36,918 nt of DNA, taken from assembly GCA_030038295.1 (NCBI GenBank), contig JASHPF010000227.1:1-36918 (forward strand). The letters run 5' to 3'. The notes beneath the pieces are model-generated. The model saw only the letters and a program-made list of their open reading frames with translations, did no database searches and had not been told where the DNA came from. The translations under genes and the position numbers were made by a program. Below, in pieces: positions 7,904 through 16,088 of this stretch (positions within the stretch are counted from its first letter, which is position 1; the number at the start of each line of letters is the position of its first letter). Source of the stretch: Streptosporangiaceae bacterium. Lineage in GTDB: Bacteria > Actinomycetota > Actinomycetes > Streptosporangiales > Streptosporangiaceae.

Positions 7904-8064
7904 AAAGGCCGCCGCCCGCCTGAGCCAGGCTCTGCGCGCACTCGCGCCGTGCCCACCCTGGGGGGCCAGCAGTCCGGCGCCTGACGGCACCCTGACGACT
8001 TCAGCTGACCTGCCCGTTCGCCGACGCGCGCCCGAGGGCAACTTCGGGCCGTCAGCGACTGAGC

Positions 8065-8439
8065 TCAGCCCTCCGTGACCTGGTCCGAGCGCTGCGCCCG
8101 CAGGATCGCCCGAGGTGATAGACGAGGCTCGTAGTCGCTGAGTCCCCGAAGCACCGACCCAACGAACGGCACGAAGCCCTCCGGCCCCGATAGATGGTCT
8201 TTCAGGTGCACGGTCGCCTTGTCACTCGACTCGAACACGACCCTGACCACCTCCAGCCGAGTCTGCAGATCCAGCCCTCCGCCCAGCATGACGTGGTCCA
8301 GATCTCCCTGGGCGAACGCCGACCGGACATCATCGACACCGGTGCCGCCGACAAACTCGATATCCGGCAGGTCAAGCTGCCGCCGAAAGCCGTCCAGGAG
8401 GCTCGGCACGAGGCCGAGAACCAGCACCCTCTTGGTCAC
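8065..8439 (-). CDS. Small receiver-like protein without phospho-acceptor Asp
   Basis: A 124-residue soluble protein. It opens with a hydrophobic strand (KRVLVLGLVPSLLDGF), then alternating strands and helices (DIEFVGGTG, DHVMLGGGLDLQTRLEVVRVVFES, ATVHLKDH, GFVPFVGSVLRGL) reminiscent of a receiver or flavodoxin-like fold. At the place of the phosphorylated Asp the strand reads VMLGGG, so classic phosphorylation is unlikely. The start is GTG with GGGAGC upstream. It lies 64 bases downstream of the oxidase operon on the same strand and could be its last gene. Function unknown. Confidence 0.6.
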   Translation of the reverse strand: MTKRVLVLGLVPSLLDGFRRQLDLPDIEFVGGTGVDDVRSAFAQGDLDHVMLGGGLDLQTRLEVVRVVFESSDKATVHLKDHLSGPEGFVPFVGSVLRGLSDYEPRLSPRAILRAQRSDQVTEG

Positions 8440-8503
8440 ACCCGCTCCCTGTCATGGTCGGTGGCCAGCGGAACCAACCCAGCGTAATGACCGCAAGACG
8501 CGG

Positions 8504-9133
8504 CTACCGCCAGCCGCGCCAGCGCCCGTGGTGCTGGACCTCCGCCCTCAGCCGGGCCAGGTACGCTTCGCCGTCGGCCGGCGTGGCCAGGGACACGTCC
8601 GCCGGCGAGCCATCACCGTCGGCGCCGGCGTCCCCACCCGCGCCGACCCGGCTCGCCGCCGCCCAGCTCGTCGCGTCCCAGCTCGTCGCGTCCCAGCTCT
8701 CCGCGTGTCTGCGCGCGGCGGGAGCCGCGCGGCCGGTCTCGATCGCGCCGGCGGCCTCGACAGTGGTGGCGGCGGCGAGCGCACTGGCGGATGCGCCCGC
8801 GCTCGCCTCGGTGATCGCGTCCGCGGCCGGGACGCCGGTCGCCGCGGGCACCGCGCCGGGGCCGGCGGCAGCGGCGGCCTGCTGGTGCAGTTCGTCCCGC
8901 AGCGTCTTGATCCAGAAGTACACGCCGAACACCGCGAACAGCGGCCACTCGAACGTGTAAGCCCAGCTCAGCTCGTTACCTGACTCGGCACGGTGCAGCT
9001 GCCAGTCGCCGAGGTACAGCATGCCGAGGGTCGCCAGCACAGCGAACGCGTGCCAGGCCAGCCACCGTGGCCGGAGCAGGATCGCCCAGCGCGCCCCCGC
9101 CTGACTAACGGGCTGCCTGGCGGTCGCGGTCAC
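8504..9133 (-). CDS. SURF1-like N-terminal membrane protein with Ala-rich tail
   Basis: A 209-residue protein. After the GTG start it has LLRPRWLAWHAFAVLATLGMLYLGDWQLHR, which strongly recalls the first transmembrane segment of SURF1 oxidase-assembly proteins (RPRWL...LG.WQ..R). A second membrane helix follows (FEWPLFAVFGVYFWIKTLRDEL). The large periplasmic SURF1 domain and second SURF1 signature are absent. The rest is a cytoplasmic, low-complexity Ala-rich tail with a SWDAT-type pentapeptide repeated three times, ending in a basic segment. The start lies 3 bases after the ctaB stop, so it is in the oxidase operon. An assembly role is inferred from position. Confidence 0.75.
   Translation of the reverse strand: MTATARQPVSQAGARWAILLRPRWLAWHAFAVLATLGMLYLGDWQLHRAESGNELSWAYTFEWPLFAVFGVYFWIKTLRDELHQQAAAAAGPGAVPAATGVPAADAITEASAGASASALAAATTVEAAGAIETGRAAPAARRHAESWDATSWDATSWAAASRVGAGGDAGADGDGSPADVSLATPADGEAYLARLRAEVQHHGRWRGWR
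8662..8706. repeat. Three tandem 15-bp units in the SURF1-like gene tail
   Basis: CCCAGCTCGTCGCGT occurs twice exactly and a third time with two changes. In the minus-strand gene this encodes SWDAT, SWDAT, SWAAA. It is likely a recent slippage expansion. Confidence 0.85.
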
Positions 9134-9135
9134 GA

Positions 9136-10131
9136 CTATCCCCGCCAGAACCCATGCCAGGGCAGGATGGCGGTGATCGCCACCGCGGCGAACAGCAGGG
9201 TCAGGTAGGCGATCGACAAGTGGAATAGCCGCATCGGCGCGGCCGACTCGCCCGCGGCCACCCGAGACTGCAGCCGGTGCGCCTCGACGAGGAACCAGCC
9301 GCCCAGGCCGAGCGCGCACGCCCCGTAGACCCAGCCCGCGTACGGTGTGAGCGCCAGCGTGACCACGACCATGCCGTAGGAGTAGAGGACGATCTTGCGG
9401 GCGACGGTCTTCGCGGTCGCGACCACCGGCAGCATGGGCACACCCGCCGACGCGTAGTCATCCTTGAACTTCATGGCCAGCGCCCAGAAGTGCGGCGGCG
9501 TCCAGAAGAAGATGACGGCGAACAGCACCACCGCGGGCCAGCTCACGGTGCCGGTGACGGCGGCCCAGCCCACGAGCACCGGGAAGCACCCCGCCGCGCC
9601 GCCGATGACGATGTTGGACGCGGTCCGGCGCTTGAGCACCATCGTGTAGACGAACACGTAGAACAGGATGGCGGCGTCCGCCAGCCCGGCTGCCAGCCAG
9701 TTCGCGAGCAGGCCGAGCAGCAGCGTGGCGGCGGCGCCGAGCAGCACGCCCGAAGCGAGGGCCTCGCCCGGCTTGATCGTGGCCGACTGACCGTGGCCGG
9801 CCACGAGCGGTCGCCGGGACGTCCGCCGCATGATCGCGTCGATGTCACGGTCGAGGAAGCAGTTCAGGGTGTTCGCGCTGCCCGCCGCGAGGGCCCCGCC
9901 GACCAGCGTGACCGCGATCAGCGCGAGGCTTGGCACGCCGCGCTTGGCGAGAAACATCGTCGGCAGGGTCGTGACCAGCAGCAGTTCGATGATGCGGGGC
10001 TTGGTGAGCAGGAACAGTGCGCGCGCGACGACACCGACTGAACGCCGGGCACCAGGCGCCAGCCCCGCGACGGCCGCGGCGTCAGCCGTCGGCGCGCGGC
10101 CCGCCGGCGCGTCCGTTACCTGCTGCGTCAC
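9136..10131 (-). CDS. ctaB: Protoheme IX farnesyltransferase (haem O synthase)
   Basis: A 331-residue polytopic UbiA-family prenyltransferase that attaches farnesyl to haem b, giving haem O for oxidase assembly. The signature [20 protein letters not shown] supplies the Asp-rich NxxxDxxxD motif, and the second loop is [16 protein letters not shown]. About eight hydrophobic helices follow [19 protein letters not shown]. The GTG start overlaps the upstream stop as GTGA with GGAGGAGG before it. It serves the a-type haem of the oxidase encoded in the same operon; no ctaA (haem A synthase) is present in the window. Confidence 0.97.
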   Translation of the reverse strand: MTQQVTDAPAGRAPTADAAAVAGLAPGARRSVGVVARALFLLTKPRIIELLLVTTLPTMFLAKRGVPSLALIAVTLVGGALAAGSANTLNCFLDRDIDAIMRRTSRRPLVAGHGQSATIKPGEALASGVLLGAAATLLLGLLANWLAAGLADAAILFYVFVYTMVLKRRTASNIVIGGAAGCFPVLVGWAAVTGTVSWPAVVLFAVIFFWTPPHFWALAMKFKDDYASAGVPMLPVVATAKTVARKIVLYSYGMVVVTLALTPYAGWVYGACALGLGGWFLVEAHRLQSRVAAGESAAPMRLFHLSIAYLTLLFAAVAITAILPWHGFWRG

Positions 10132-10502
10132 GCGCCTCCTCCGGATCCGCCGGCCGGCGGCGCGTCGCCATCGGGCTGATCAGCAGCTTCCTCCGGTGGC
10201 GACTCGACGCTGGCCGTCAGATGCGCGCCGCCGGGTTCGGCCGGTGATTCTGTGGCAGCGCCGCGGGGAGCCAGGCTCGGCCCGCCAGCGACCGCGGCAG
10301 CGTGCGCGGTACCCGCATCAGACAGCCGCGAGCTTAGTCCGAGCGAGATCCGCCGGGCCGGCACGCGCTGATGCGGCCGGCCGAACAGAGCCCACAGCAC
10401 GAGCGCGATGGCGATGAACAGCAGCATGGGGAACCCGAAGGACCAGTTGTACCCGTGCGGCGTGTTGTCGGGGGTGACTCCCCCAGCGATCAGGGCATGC
10501 AC
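10128..10502 (-). CDS. Small single-helix membrane protein of the oxidase operon
   Basis: A 124-residue protein with one transmembrane helix ([20 protein letters not shown], about residues 22-41) preceded by the short outside segment [15 protein letters not shown] basic stop-transfer ([10 protein letters not shown]) and a Pro/Ala-rich cytoplasmic tail follow. The start is GTG with AGGAGG upstream, and the stop overlaps ctaB (GTGA). Small one-helix proteins are often extra oxidase subunits; the operon has no recognisable ctaF (subunit IV), so this could take that place, but no sequence identity supports it. Confidence 0.75.
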   Translation of the reverse strand: MHALIAGGVTPDNTPHGYNWSFGFPMLLFIAIALVLWALFGRPHQRVPARRISLGLSSRLSDAGTAHAAAVAGGPSLAPRGAATESPAEPGGAHLTASVESPPEEAADQPDGDAPPAGGSGGGA

Positions 10503-10530
10503 AGCTGCCTCCTGCTACCAGTCACGAGCC

Positions 10531-11418
10531 TCACCTTATGACTGGCCGCGACGGCCAGCCTCCCCGGCGCGTAGCGGTCAGCCGGCTCAGCCCGGCCGAC
10601 AACTCCGCCGGCTCCTCGTCGTTCAGCCACTGCGACAGCAGCGCGACCGCGGCCGTGATCAGTGGCGGCAGCATGCCCATCCAGAGCACCGCGCCCGATA
10701 GCTGCTGATCATCCAGGAGCGTCATGAAGTGATGTGCCGAATTCGCGTATGCCGGGTACAGCACGCCGTTGCCGAACACTAGCACCATGCCCAGCACCGT
10801 CGACACGCCCACGGTGCCCACGATGAGCACCACGCGCCGTAGCGGTGAGCCCGGCGCTGTTACCGGGCGCGACGAAATCAGCTGCAGCCACAGCAGCACG
10901 CCGGCCGCGACCAGGCTGGCGTGATCCGCCAGCGCGACCCCGCTGTTCACCTTCGCCAGGTCGTACAGGTAGGGCAGCTGCCAGCAGACGAAGACGACAT
11001 TGAACACCAGGACAACAAACCGCGGGTGGGATACCCAGCGGGAACCGCGGGCGATCTGGTCCGCGCCGACCTCGCTGCCGCCTGGCCGCCAGAGCTGGCG
11101 GAAGGCGAGCCACGGAGCGCCGAGCACCATAAGCCCGGGGCCCACGACGGCCACCAGCAGCGTCTGCGTCGCTCGCACCCAGATATACACGTCAGACCAG
11201 TAGCCGACGGGCGACACCAGCGCGAGCAGCACGAGCAACAGCCCGAGGTGGAACAGGACGGCCTCCCGCCGCAGCACGGCCAGCCCCGGACCGTCGGCCG
11301 CCGCGGCGCCGTCGGCGCGTCCCCGAACGAGCCGGGACAGCCCGGTCAGGTGCCACGTGGCCACCGCGACGTACCCGATCAGCACCGGCCAGCTGGCCGA
11401 CCAGTGAGTGAACACCAC
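10531..11418 (-). CDS. CtaG-family assembly protein, copy 1, lacking the His pair
   Basis: A 295-residue polytopic protein of the caa3_CtaG family, which helps deliver copper to CuB. Family features are TWHLTG (H23), LVSPVGYW, VLGAPW, VCWQLPYLYDLA and the C-terminal DQQLSGAVLWMG. In copy 2 (19339-20238) the second core helix reads VHMIQHLLLM; here the same place is VRATQTLLVA, so both His residues are replaced (R82, T86). It may have lost copper binding or handle the ion differently. It lies 16 bases after the subunit III gene. The start is GTG with GCGGGGA upstream. Confidence 0.9.
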   Translation of the reverse strand: MVFTHWSASWPVLIGYVAVATWHLTGLSRLVRGRADGAAAADGPGLAVLRREAVLFHLGLLLVLLALVSPVGYWSDVYIWVRATQTLLVAVVGPGLMVLGAPWLAFRQLWRPGGSEVGADQIARGSRWVSHPRFVVLVFNVVFVCWQLPYLYDLAKVNSGVALADHASLVAAGVLLWLQLISSRPVTAPGSPLRRVVLIVGTVGVSTVLGMVLVFGNGVLYPAYANSAHHFMTLLDDQQLSGAVLWMGMLPPLITAAVALLSQWLNDEEPAELSAGLSRLTATRRGGWPSRPVIR

Positions 11419-11434
11419 GTCCCCGCCCGCTTGC

Positions 11435-12094
11435 CTAGTGGACCAGGTAGAACAGGATCCACGCGATGATGGCCACCGCGGCCAGGTAGTTCCAGACCAA
11501 GGTGAACGCGCTCAGCGAGGCCTGGAAGCGCTGCACCGCGAACGCCTCGGCGTAGGTCGGCGGCTGCTCCACGAACGAGATCTGCGGGATCGCCCTGGCG
11601 CGCATGATCAGGATCTCCAGCCACACCATCGCGCAGAACGCGATCGTCAGGTACACCGGCGTGAACCCGACGAACACGCTCGCGAACCCGCTCGCGCCCG
11701 GCCAGAACGGAATGTAGAGCAGCTGCAAGACCGAGCACACGACGGCCCCGAGGCCCAGCAGCAGGGCGACCAGCGCGCCGCGCTGCCACGCGGCCTTGTT
11801 CCCGCGCTTGATGAGCTGAAGCACCGCAGCCTGGAGCAGCGCGCTGACCACGACGAGAACCATGATCAACGTACCGAGCCACAGCTGCGGGTGCGTCCCG
11901 GCCGTGTACCAGAGCCCGTGACTATTCAGCGACTTCAGGTAGAAGAACGCAAACACGAACGCGCCGAACAGGAAGGAGAGCGCGCCCAGCGCGAGCCGGG
12001 CTCCGGTCCACGCGGCGTTCAGCGACGCCTCGTGGTAGAAGACCGCCTCTTCCTCCGCCGGGCTCATGGCCGACTCGGCCGTCGTCTCGGCCAT
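11435..12094 (-). CDS. ctaE: Cytochrome c oxidase subunit III
   Basis: A 219-residue membrane protein of the CoxC/CtaE family with five hydrophobic helices (LALGALSFLFGAFVFAFFYLKSL, LIMVLVVVSALLQAAVLQLI, ALLLGLGAVVCSVLQLLYIPF, FVGFTPVYLTIAFCAMVWLEIL, VWNYLAAVAIIAWILFYLVH), as in the short five-helix form. It ends with the family's VWNYLA...ILFYLVH. Two ATGs compete: 12100 overlaps the subunit I stop (ATGA), while 12094 has GGAGG seven bases upstream; the second is preferred. It stabilises subunit I and the oxygen path. Confidence 0.92.
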   Translation of the reverse strand: MAETTAESAMSPAEEEAVFYHEASLNAAWTGARLALGALSFLFGAFVFAFFYLKSLNSHGLWYTAGTHPQLWLGTLIMVLVVVSALLQAAVLQLIKRGNKAAWQRGALVALLLGLGAVVCSVLQLLYIPFWPGASGFASVFVGFTPVYLTIAFCAMVWLEILIMRARAIPQISFVEQPPTYAEAFAVQRFQASLSAFTLVWNYLAAVAIIAWILFYLVH

Positions 12095-12096
12095 GG

Positions 12097-14088
12097 TCAT
12101 GCCTCCGCTCTGGCTGGTTCGGCCGCCATTATCGCCGCGGTCAGCACCCCTGCCGGTGGATGCAGGTCGGCCACCGGCTGCGCGTTCTTGACGCCGTAGT
12201 CATAGGGAGCCGACAGCACGACCGGGACCTGGTCGAAGTTATCGGGCGGCGGCGGCGAGGCGACCTGCCACTCGAGGCCGCGGGACTGCCACGGGTTGCC
12301 GACCTCGCGGTCGCGCACGATCACGGTCGACCAGACGAAGTTGATCACGAACAGCAGGATCGAGAAGCCCAGCACGAAGGAGGAGATCGATGCCCAGTCG
12401 TTCAGGCCCTGCAGGTTGAGTGCGTACTCGAACACCCGCCTCGGCTGGCCCGCCATGCCCACCGCGAACAGCGGCAGGAACGTCGAGTTGAACGCGATGA
12501 ACATGATCCAGAACTGCCACTTGCCCAGCGTCTCGTTGAGCTTGATGCCGGTCATCTTGGGCAGCCAGTAGTAGATGCCCGCCATGAAGGCGAAGATCAG
12601 GCCGCCCATGATCGTGTAGTGGAAGTGCGCCATCACGAAGAAGCTGCCGTGCTCGGTCGTGTCGGCGGGCACGTCCGACAAGAACACCCCGGATATGCCG
12701 CCGATCAGGAAGTTGAAGTACATCCCGAGGCAGAACAGCATCGGCACCCGGAACCGGATCTTCGCCTTCCAGAACGTGCCGAGCGCCACCAGGTAGATGA
12801 ACCCGGTCGGGACGGAGATGAGCTCGGTGGTGACCATGAACAGCGGTCGCATGTCCGGGTTGATGCCGCTGTCGAAGAGGTGGTGCTGCCAGACGAAGAA
12901 GCTGAGCAGCGAGACGCCGATCATCCCGGCGCCGGCCACCCGGTAGGCAAACAGCGGCTTCCGGCAGAACACCGGGATGAGCTCCGACACGATGCCGAAG
13001 CCCGGCAGCGCCAGGATGTAGACCTCGGGATGGCCGAAGAACCAGAACAGGTTCTGGTACAGGTAGCTGCTGCCGCCGAGCGAGTCCTCGAAGAACGCGG
13101 TCTGCGCGGTCCGGTCCATGACCAGCATGTACATGCCGCCGACCAGCACCGGCGCGGCGAGCACCAGGAGGAATCCGGTCGACACCATCGACCAGACGAA
13201 GATCGGCAGCCGGCCCCAGCGCATGCCGGGCGCCCGGTAGCAGATGATCGTCACGACGATGTTGAAGCCGGCCAGGATCACCGACACGCCCATCAGCCCG
13301 AACGCGACGGCGTAGGAGTCGGCGCCGACCGTGGACTGGATCGACAAGGGGGCATAGCCGGTCCAGCCGAACGGGAAGCCGCCTAGCATCAGGCCGGACA
13401 GCAGGATGAGGAACGCCATCGGGGTCAGCCAGAACGACAGCGCCTCGATCCGCGGGAAGGCCACCCGCTTGCTGCCGATCATGATCGGCACCAGGTAGTT
13501 GCCGAACGGGCCCACGATGACCGACGTCATCAGCATCATCATCATGGTGCCGTGCTCACCGACGATCTCGATGTAGACCTGCGAGGTGAACACGTGGTGC
13601 ACGGGCGACAGCAACTCGGTCCTGATCGCCATGGCGAACAGCCCGCCCGTGCAGAAGTAGATGATCATGCCGACCAGGTACTGCAGGCCGACCACCTTGT
13701 GATCGAGCGAGTACCGGAAGTACCGGGCCAGCCCCGACGTCTCGTGCTCGGGCACCCCGTTGGCGGGCAGAGGCCGACCGGCGACCTGCCGCAGGATGTC
13801 ATTGAACACCCCGAGACCGGCGAGCCAGCCGACGATCGCGAACGCGTAGCCGAGCACGATCGGCCAGTCCTCGGAGTCGGACAGCACGGTGTTCGGATAC
13901 TGGTTCGCCGCGCCGGTCGCACCGGTCAGGTAGTCACCGAACAGGTGGCCGAGGAGGTAGCCGACTACCGCTCCGACGATCGCCGTGTGAACGGCGGGGC
14001 GCTGCCACCACGGCCGTCCGCCTCCGCCGCCAGCCGGCAGACCGCCGCCAGCGCCCTGCGCGCGTTCCGGCTGTGTCTCGATGGCCAT
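12097..14088 (-). CDS. ctaD: Haem-copper oxidase subunit I, divergent, with N-terminal extension
   Basis: A 663-residue catalytic subunit reducing O2 to water. All metal ligands are present: H179 and H490 (haem a), H353, H402 and H403 (CuB), H488 (haem a3), and the cross-linking Tyr Y357 with E355 in HPEVY. Proton path residues differ from A-type enzymes. The D-channel entry Asp (GAPDxAFPR) is R208 in GSKRVAFPR, the following Asn pair is absent (IEALSFW), the K-channel Lys (VPTGIK) is I431 in VPTGFI, and the Mg-site His-Asp is H480-G481. About 115 extra N-terminal residues contain two predicted helices (about 32-57 and 75-99) before the canonical start at YSLDHKVVG (127-135). GAGGTGA precedes the ATG. 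The substrate side is subunit II, encoded upstream. Confidence 0.95.
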   Translation of the reverse strand: MAIETQPERAQGAGGGLPAGGGGGRPWWQRPAVHTAIVGAVVGYLLGHLFGDYLTGATGAANQYPNTVLSDSEDWPIVLGYAFAIVGWLAGLGVFNDILRQVAGRPLPANGVPEHETSGLARYFRYSLDHKVVGLQYLVGMIIYFCTGGLFAMAIRTELLSPVHHVFTSQVYIEIVGEHGTMMMMLMTSVIVGPFGNYLVPIMIGSKRVAFPRIEALSFWLTPMAFLILLSGLMLGGFPFGWTGYAPLSIQSTVGADSYAVAFGLMGVSVILAGFNIVVTIICYRAPGMRWGRLPIFVWSMVSTGFLLVLAAPVLVGGMYMLVMDRTAQTAFFEDSLGGSSYLYQNLFWFFGHPEVYILALPGFGIVSELIPVFCRKPLFAYRVAGAGMIGVSLLSFFVWQHHLFDSGINPDMRPLFMVTTELISVPTGFIYLVALGTFWKAKIRFRVPMLFCLGMYFNFLIGGISGVFLSDVPADTTEHGSFFVMAHFHYTIMGGLIFAFMAGIYYWLPKMTGIKLNETLGKWQFWIMFIAFNSTFLPLFAVGMAGQPRRVFEYALNLQGLNDWASISSFVLGFSILLFVINFVWSTVIVRDREVGNPWQSRGLEWQVASPPPPDNFDQVPVVLSAPYDYGVKNAQPVADLHPPAGVLTAAIMAAEPARAEA

Positions 14089-14140
14089 CAGGTCACCTCT
14101 TCATCAACGGGGTTGCAGGCAAGCACCGTCGTCGCTCCGG

Positions 14141-15088
14141 TCACGGCTGCACCGGGTCCTGCGGCGGGTAGTAGTAGCCGTTGGCGCCGGCGATGCCCGC
14201 CTTCGCCATGGCCTTGTTGATCTGCGGGATGACCGTCGGGTCATAGGTGGTCGAGTACGGTGGCAGCAGCTTGGTGATCGAGGCGAGCTGGATCTCGGTC
14301 TTGCTCACCCACGCACGGAAGGCAGCCACCGACACCACCTCGCCCTGGTTCGTCATCGCGCCGTGCCACAGTCCGCACAGCTCAGCGCACCGCACGGTGA
14401 AGGTGCCTGTGTGCTCCGGCGTGGTGAAGGCGACGTTGTTCACGCCCGGGTTGGCGTCGGCCTTGACCCCGAGCTGATAGGCCCAGAAGCTGTGGATCAC
14501 GTCCAGCGAGGTGACGTTGAACTGCACCGGCTGGCCGACCGGCAGGTACAGGGCGGTGGTCTCGAACCCGCCGAACTGCGGGTAGCGGTAGGTGAACCGC
14601 CACTGCTGGGCGATGACCTGGACCTGCAGCGGCGTGCCGTTCGGCTTCCAGATGGGGCTCGGACCCTCGCCCGCGCCGGCCCCCGCGAAGCCCGGCCAGG
14701 CCAGCTCGTAAGTCCCAAACCCGGCAAGGAACAGCACGATCACGGCGCTGACGGTGATCCAGGTGGCCTGAATCCTGGTGTGCCCGTAGATGGGCGGGCC
14801 ATCCTCGTCGTCACCGGCACGGCGCCGCCAGACGATGAACGAGTAGACCATGAAGGTCAGCACGAAGGCCATCACGGGCGCGGCAAGCACCGACATCACC
14901 TTGATGTCGAACTGCTGGCTGGCGGCGGAGTTGGACATCGTGCCGGGCGGCATGTGCGGCCCGTACACGAAGTACAGCAACAGGTCCGCGGCGACCGCGA
15001 TGGGCAGCCAGATCAGGAAGATCCGCAGGCCATGGTTGGGCCCAGGCGCCTCGGCCGGCTGCGTGGCCCCCTCTTCAGGCGCGGCCAT
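14141..15088 (-). CDS. ctaC: Cytochrome c oxidase subunit II (CuA subunit)
   Basis: A 315-residue protein. Helices near 21-43, 62-87 and 107-127 come first, then a cupredoxin domain with a complete CuA site: H199 (VIHSFWAYQLGVK), C234-A-E236-L-C238-G-L-W-H242-G-A-M245. The aromatic electron-entry strand reads QQWRFTYRYP. It receives electrons and passes them to haem a of subunit I. No cytochrome c domain is fused and no lipobox is seen, so the donor is a separate protein. The N-terminus has one helix more than the usual two. The ATG overlaps the upstream stop (TGATG), so it is coupled to the cupredoxin-like gene. A 52-base gap with GAGGTGA leads to ctaD. Confidence 0.96.
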   Translation of the reverse strand: MAAPEEGATQPAEAPGPNHGLRIFLIWLPIAVAADLLLYFVYGPHMPPGTMSNSAASQQFDIKVMSVLAAPVMAFVLTFMVYSFIVWRRRAGDDEDGPPIYGHTRIQATWITVSAVIVLFLAGFGTYELAWPGFAGAGAGEGPSPIWKPNGTPLQVQVIAQQWRFTYRYPQFGGFETTALYLPVGQPVQFNVTSLDVIHSFWAYQLGVKADANPGVNNVAFTTPEHTGTFTVRCAELCGLWHGAMTNQGEVVSVAAFRAWVSKTEIQLASITKLLPPYSTTYDPTVIPQINKAMAKAGIAGANGYYYPPQDPVQP

Positions 15089-15774
15089 CAGGACACCACC
15101 TCCATGTTGCCCGTCATGAAGCCGAACGTCTGCATGGGGCCGCCGAAGCCGTCGATGAAGCCACCACCGCAGGGGATCCGGCACTGCCAGAAATAGGAGC
15201 CCGTCACCCGCGGCGAGTTGAAGCTGAACGTGATCGTCCGGTGCGGGCTCGCCGTCGTGCAGGGCGAGGTTCCGCACAGGGTCGCCGACAGGTCCGGCGA
15301 GGCCATGGGCACATTCAGGCCGATGCCGGGGATCGAGAACGTGTGCGCGACGTTGCAGGACGACCACGAGTTCAGCTGCGTTACCGGCTTGCCGTTGACG
15401 TACGCGACCCCGCCGATGGTGCCGGTCACCTTGCCCCAGTACGGGTTGCGCAGCGGCGTGCAGCCGTCGTAGCCGTAGACGGTCACGTCGATCCGGCTGC
15501 CGGCCGGCACCTGGAACACGGTCGTGTGTACCCACTGGTGCGTGCTCGGGTCCTGGATGAAGTAGGACACCCAGTCCGGATGGGTGCTGACCGTGTTCTG
15601 GGGGTCTTCCTGCAGGACGACGTGGACCGTGGCGCCGGTGTCCGCCGTCACGCCGGCGCTGTAGTCAATGGTCGGCGGACCCCCGAGGAAGTAATGCAGC
15701 ACAACGAACACCGCGAGCGCTGCCACGGCGAGAAACGCCACGACCAACGTCGCGATTCGGGCCGGCAAGGACAC
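15088..15774 (-). CDS. Membrane-anchored cupredoxin-like protein with degenerate CuA motif
   Basis: A 228-residue protein with one N-terminal helix (about 7-28, ATLVVAFLAVAALAVFVVLHYFL) and an exported beta-rich domain. The domain contains AHTFSIPGIGLNVPM with H144 where subunit II has HSFW, and QCRIPCGGGFIDGFGGPM with C198, C202 and M214. This resembles C-x3-C-x3-H-x2-M of CuA, but the His position is F206 and the Met is displaced. Additional Cys (C105, C140, C167, C172) may form disulfides. It is the first gene of the oxidase operon (GTG start, GAGGTGAT upstream). Possible roles are an electron carrier to CuA, a copper chaperone or an accessory subunit; none is proven. Confidence 0.8.
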   Translation of the reverse strand: MSLPARIATLVVAFLAVAALAVFVVLHYFLGGPPTIDYSAGVTADTGATVHVVLQEDPQNTVSTHPDWVSYFIQDPSTHQWVHTTVFQVPAGSRIDVTVYGYDGCTPLRNPYWGKVTGTIGGVAYVNGKPVTQLNSWSSCNVAHTFSIPGIGLNVPMASPDLSATLCGTSPCTTASPHRTITFSFNSPRVTGSYFWQCRIPCGGGFIDGFGGPMQTFGFMTGNMEVVS

Positions 15775-15913
15775 CGGCCATCACCTCGCTTCTTGACCTT
15801 CGGCAGGACCGCCGGGTTGCTGGCATGGCAGACTGGCCGTGCCCCGGTTAACGGAACCGATCGTGCGATTACGACGCCCCCAGCCGCAAGGACGGCGCCG
15901 CTGAATGACGAAA

Positions 15914-15929
15914 TTGTCATAGTTGACAA
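15914..15929. promoter_or_regulatory. Inverted repeat, candidate operator of the oxidase locus
   Basis: TTGTCA-TAGT-TGACAA, a perfect 6-bp inverted repeat, AT-rich in GC-rich flanks, near the middle of the divergent region. It could be bound by the response regulator encoded downstream or another regulator. On either strand one arm resembles a -35 box. Confidence 0.5.
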
Positions 15930-16009
15930 CGGCGGCCCGGCGGCTTGTGTTGGCCTGCGCGCGCAGCGTTTCTGCAGGTAGCTCTAAGGTTTCAATCCGG
16001 TACTCGAAC

Positions 16010-16039
16010 TTGACCGTGGCTGGTCTGATGGAGTAGACC
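16010..16039 (+). promoter_or_regulatory. Weak candidate promoter for the response regulator operon
   Basis: TTGACC (16010-16015), then an 18-base spacer, then TAGACC (16034-16039). The -35 is good and the -10 is imperfect. The start codon is 50 bases downstream. Confidence 0.3.
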
Positions 16040-16088
16040 CAGTGCAGTCTGGACCGACCGACTGCAATCGATTGGGGCATGGCGCGCG

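Larger units (their letters stand above)
15775..16088. promoter_or_regulatory. Divergent regulatory region between oxidase operon and two-component genes
   Basis: A 314-base gap without a credible gene; the open frame 15781-16080 on the minus strand has no ribosome site and an Arg/Pro-rich composition. It must carry the promoters for both directions. Visible within it are an inverted repeat at 15914-15929 and a weak plus-strand promoter at 16010-16039. Confidence 0.6.

Noticed and set aside
12160-13386. Open frame of 408 codons on the plus strand
   Set aside because: Antisense to ctaD; charged low-complexity composition.
15781-16080. Possible 99-residue gene in the divergent oxidase promoter region
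   Set aside because: No ribosome site, unnatural composition, and it fills the space needed for promoters.
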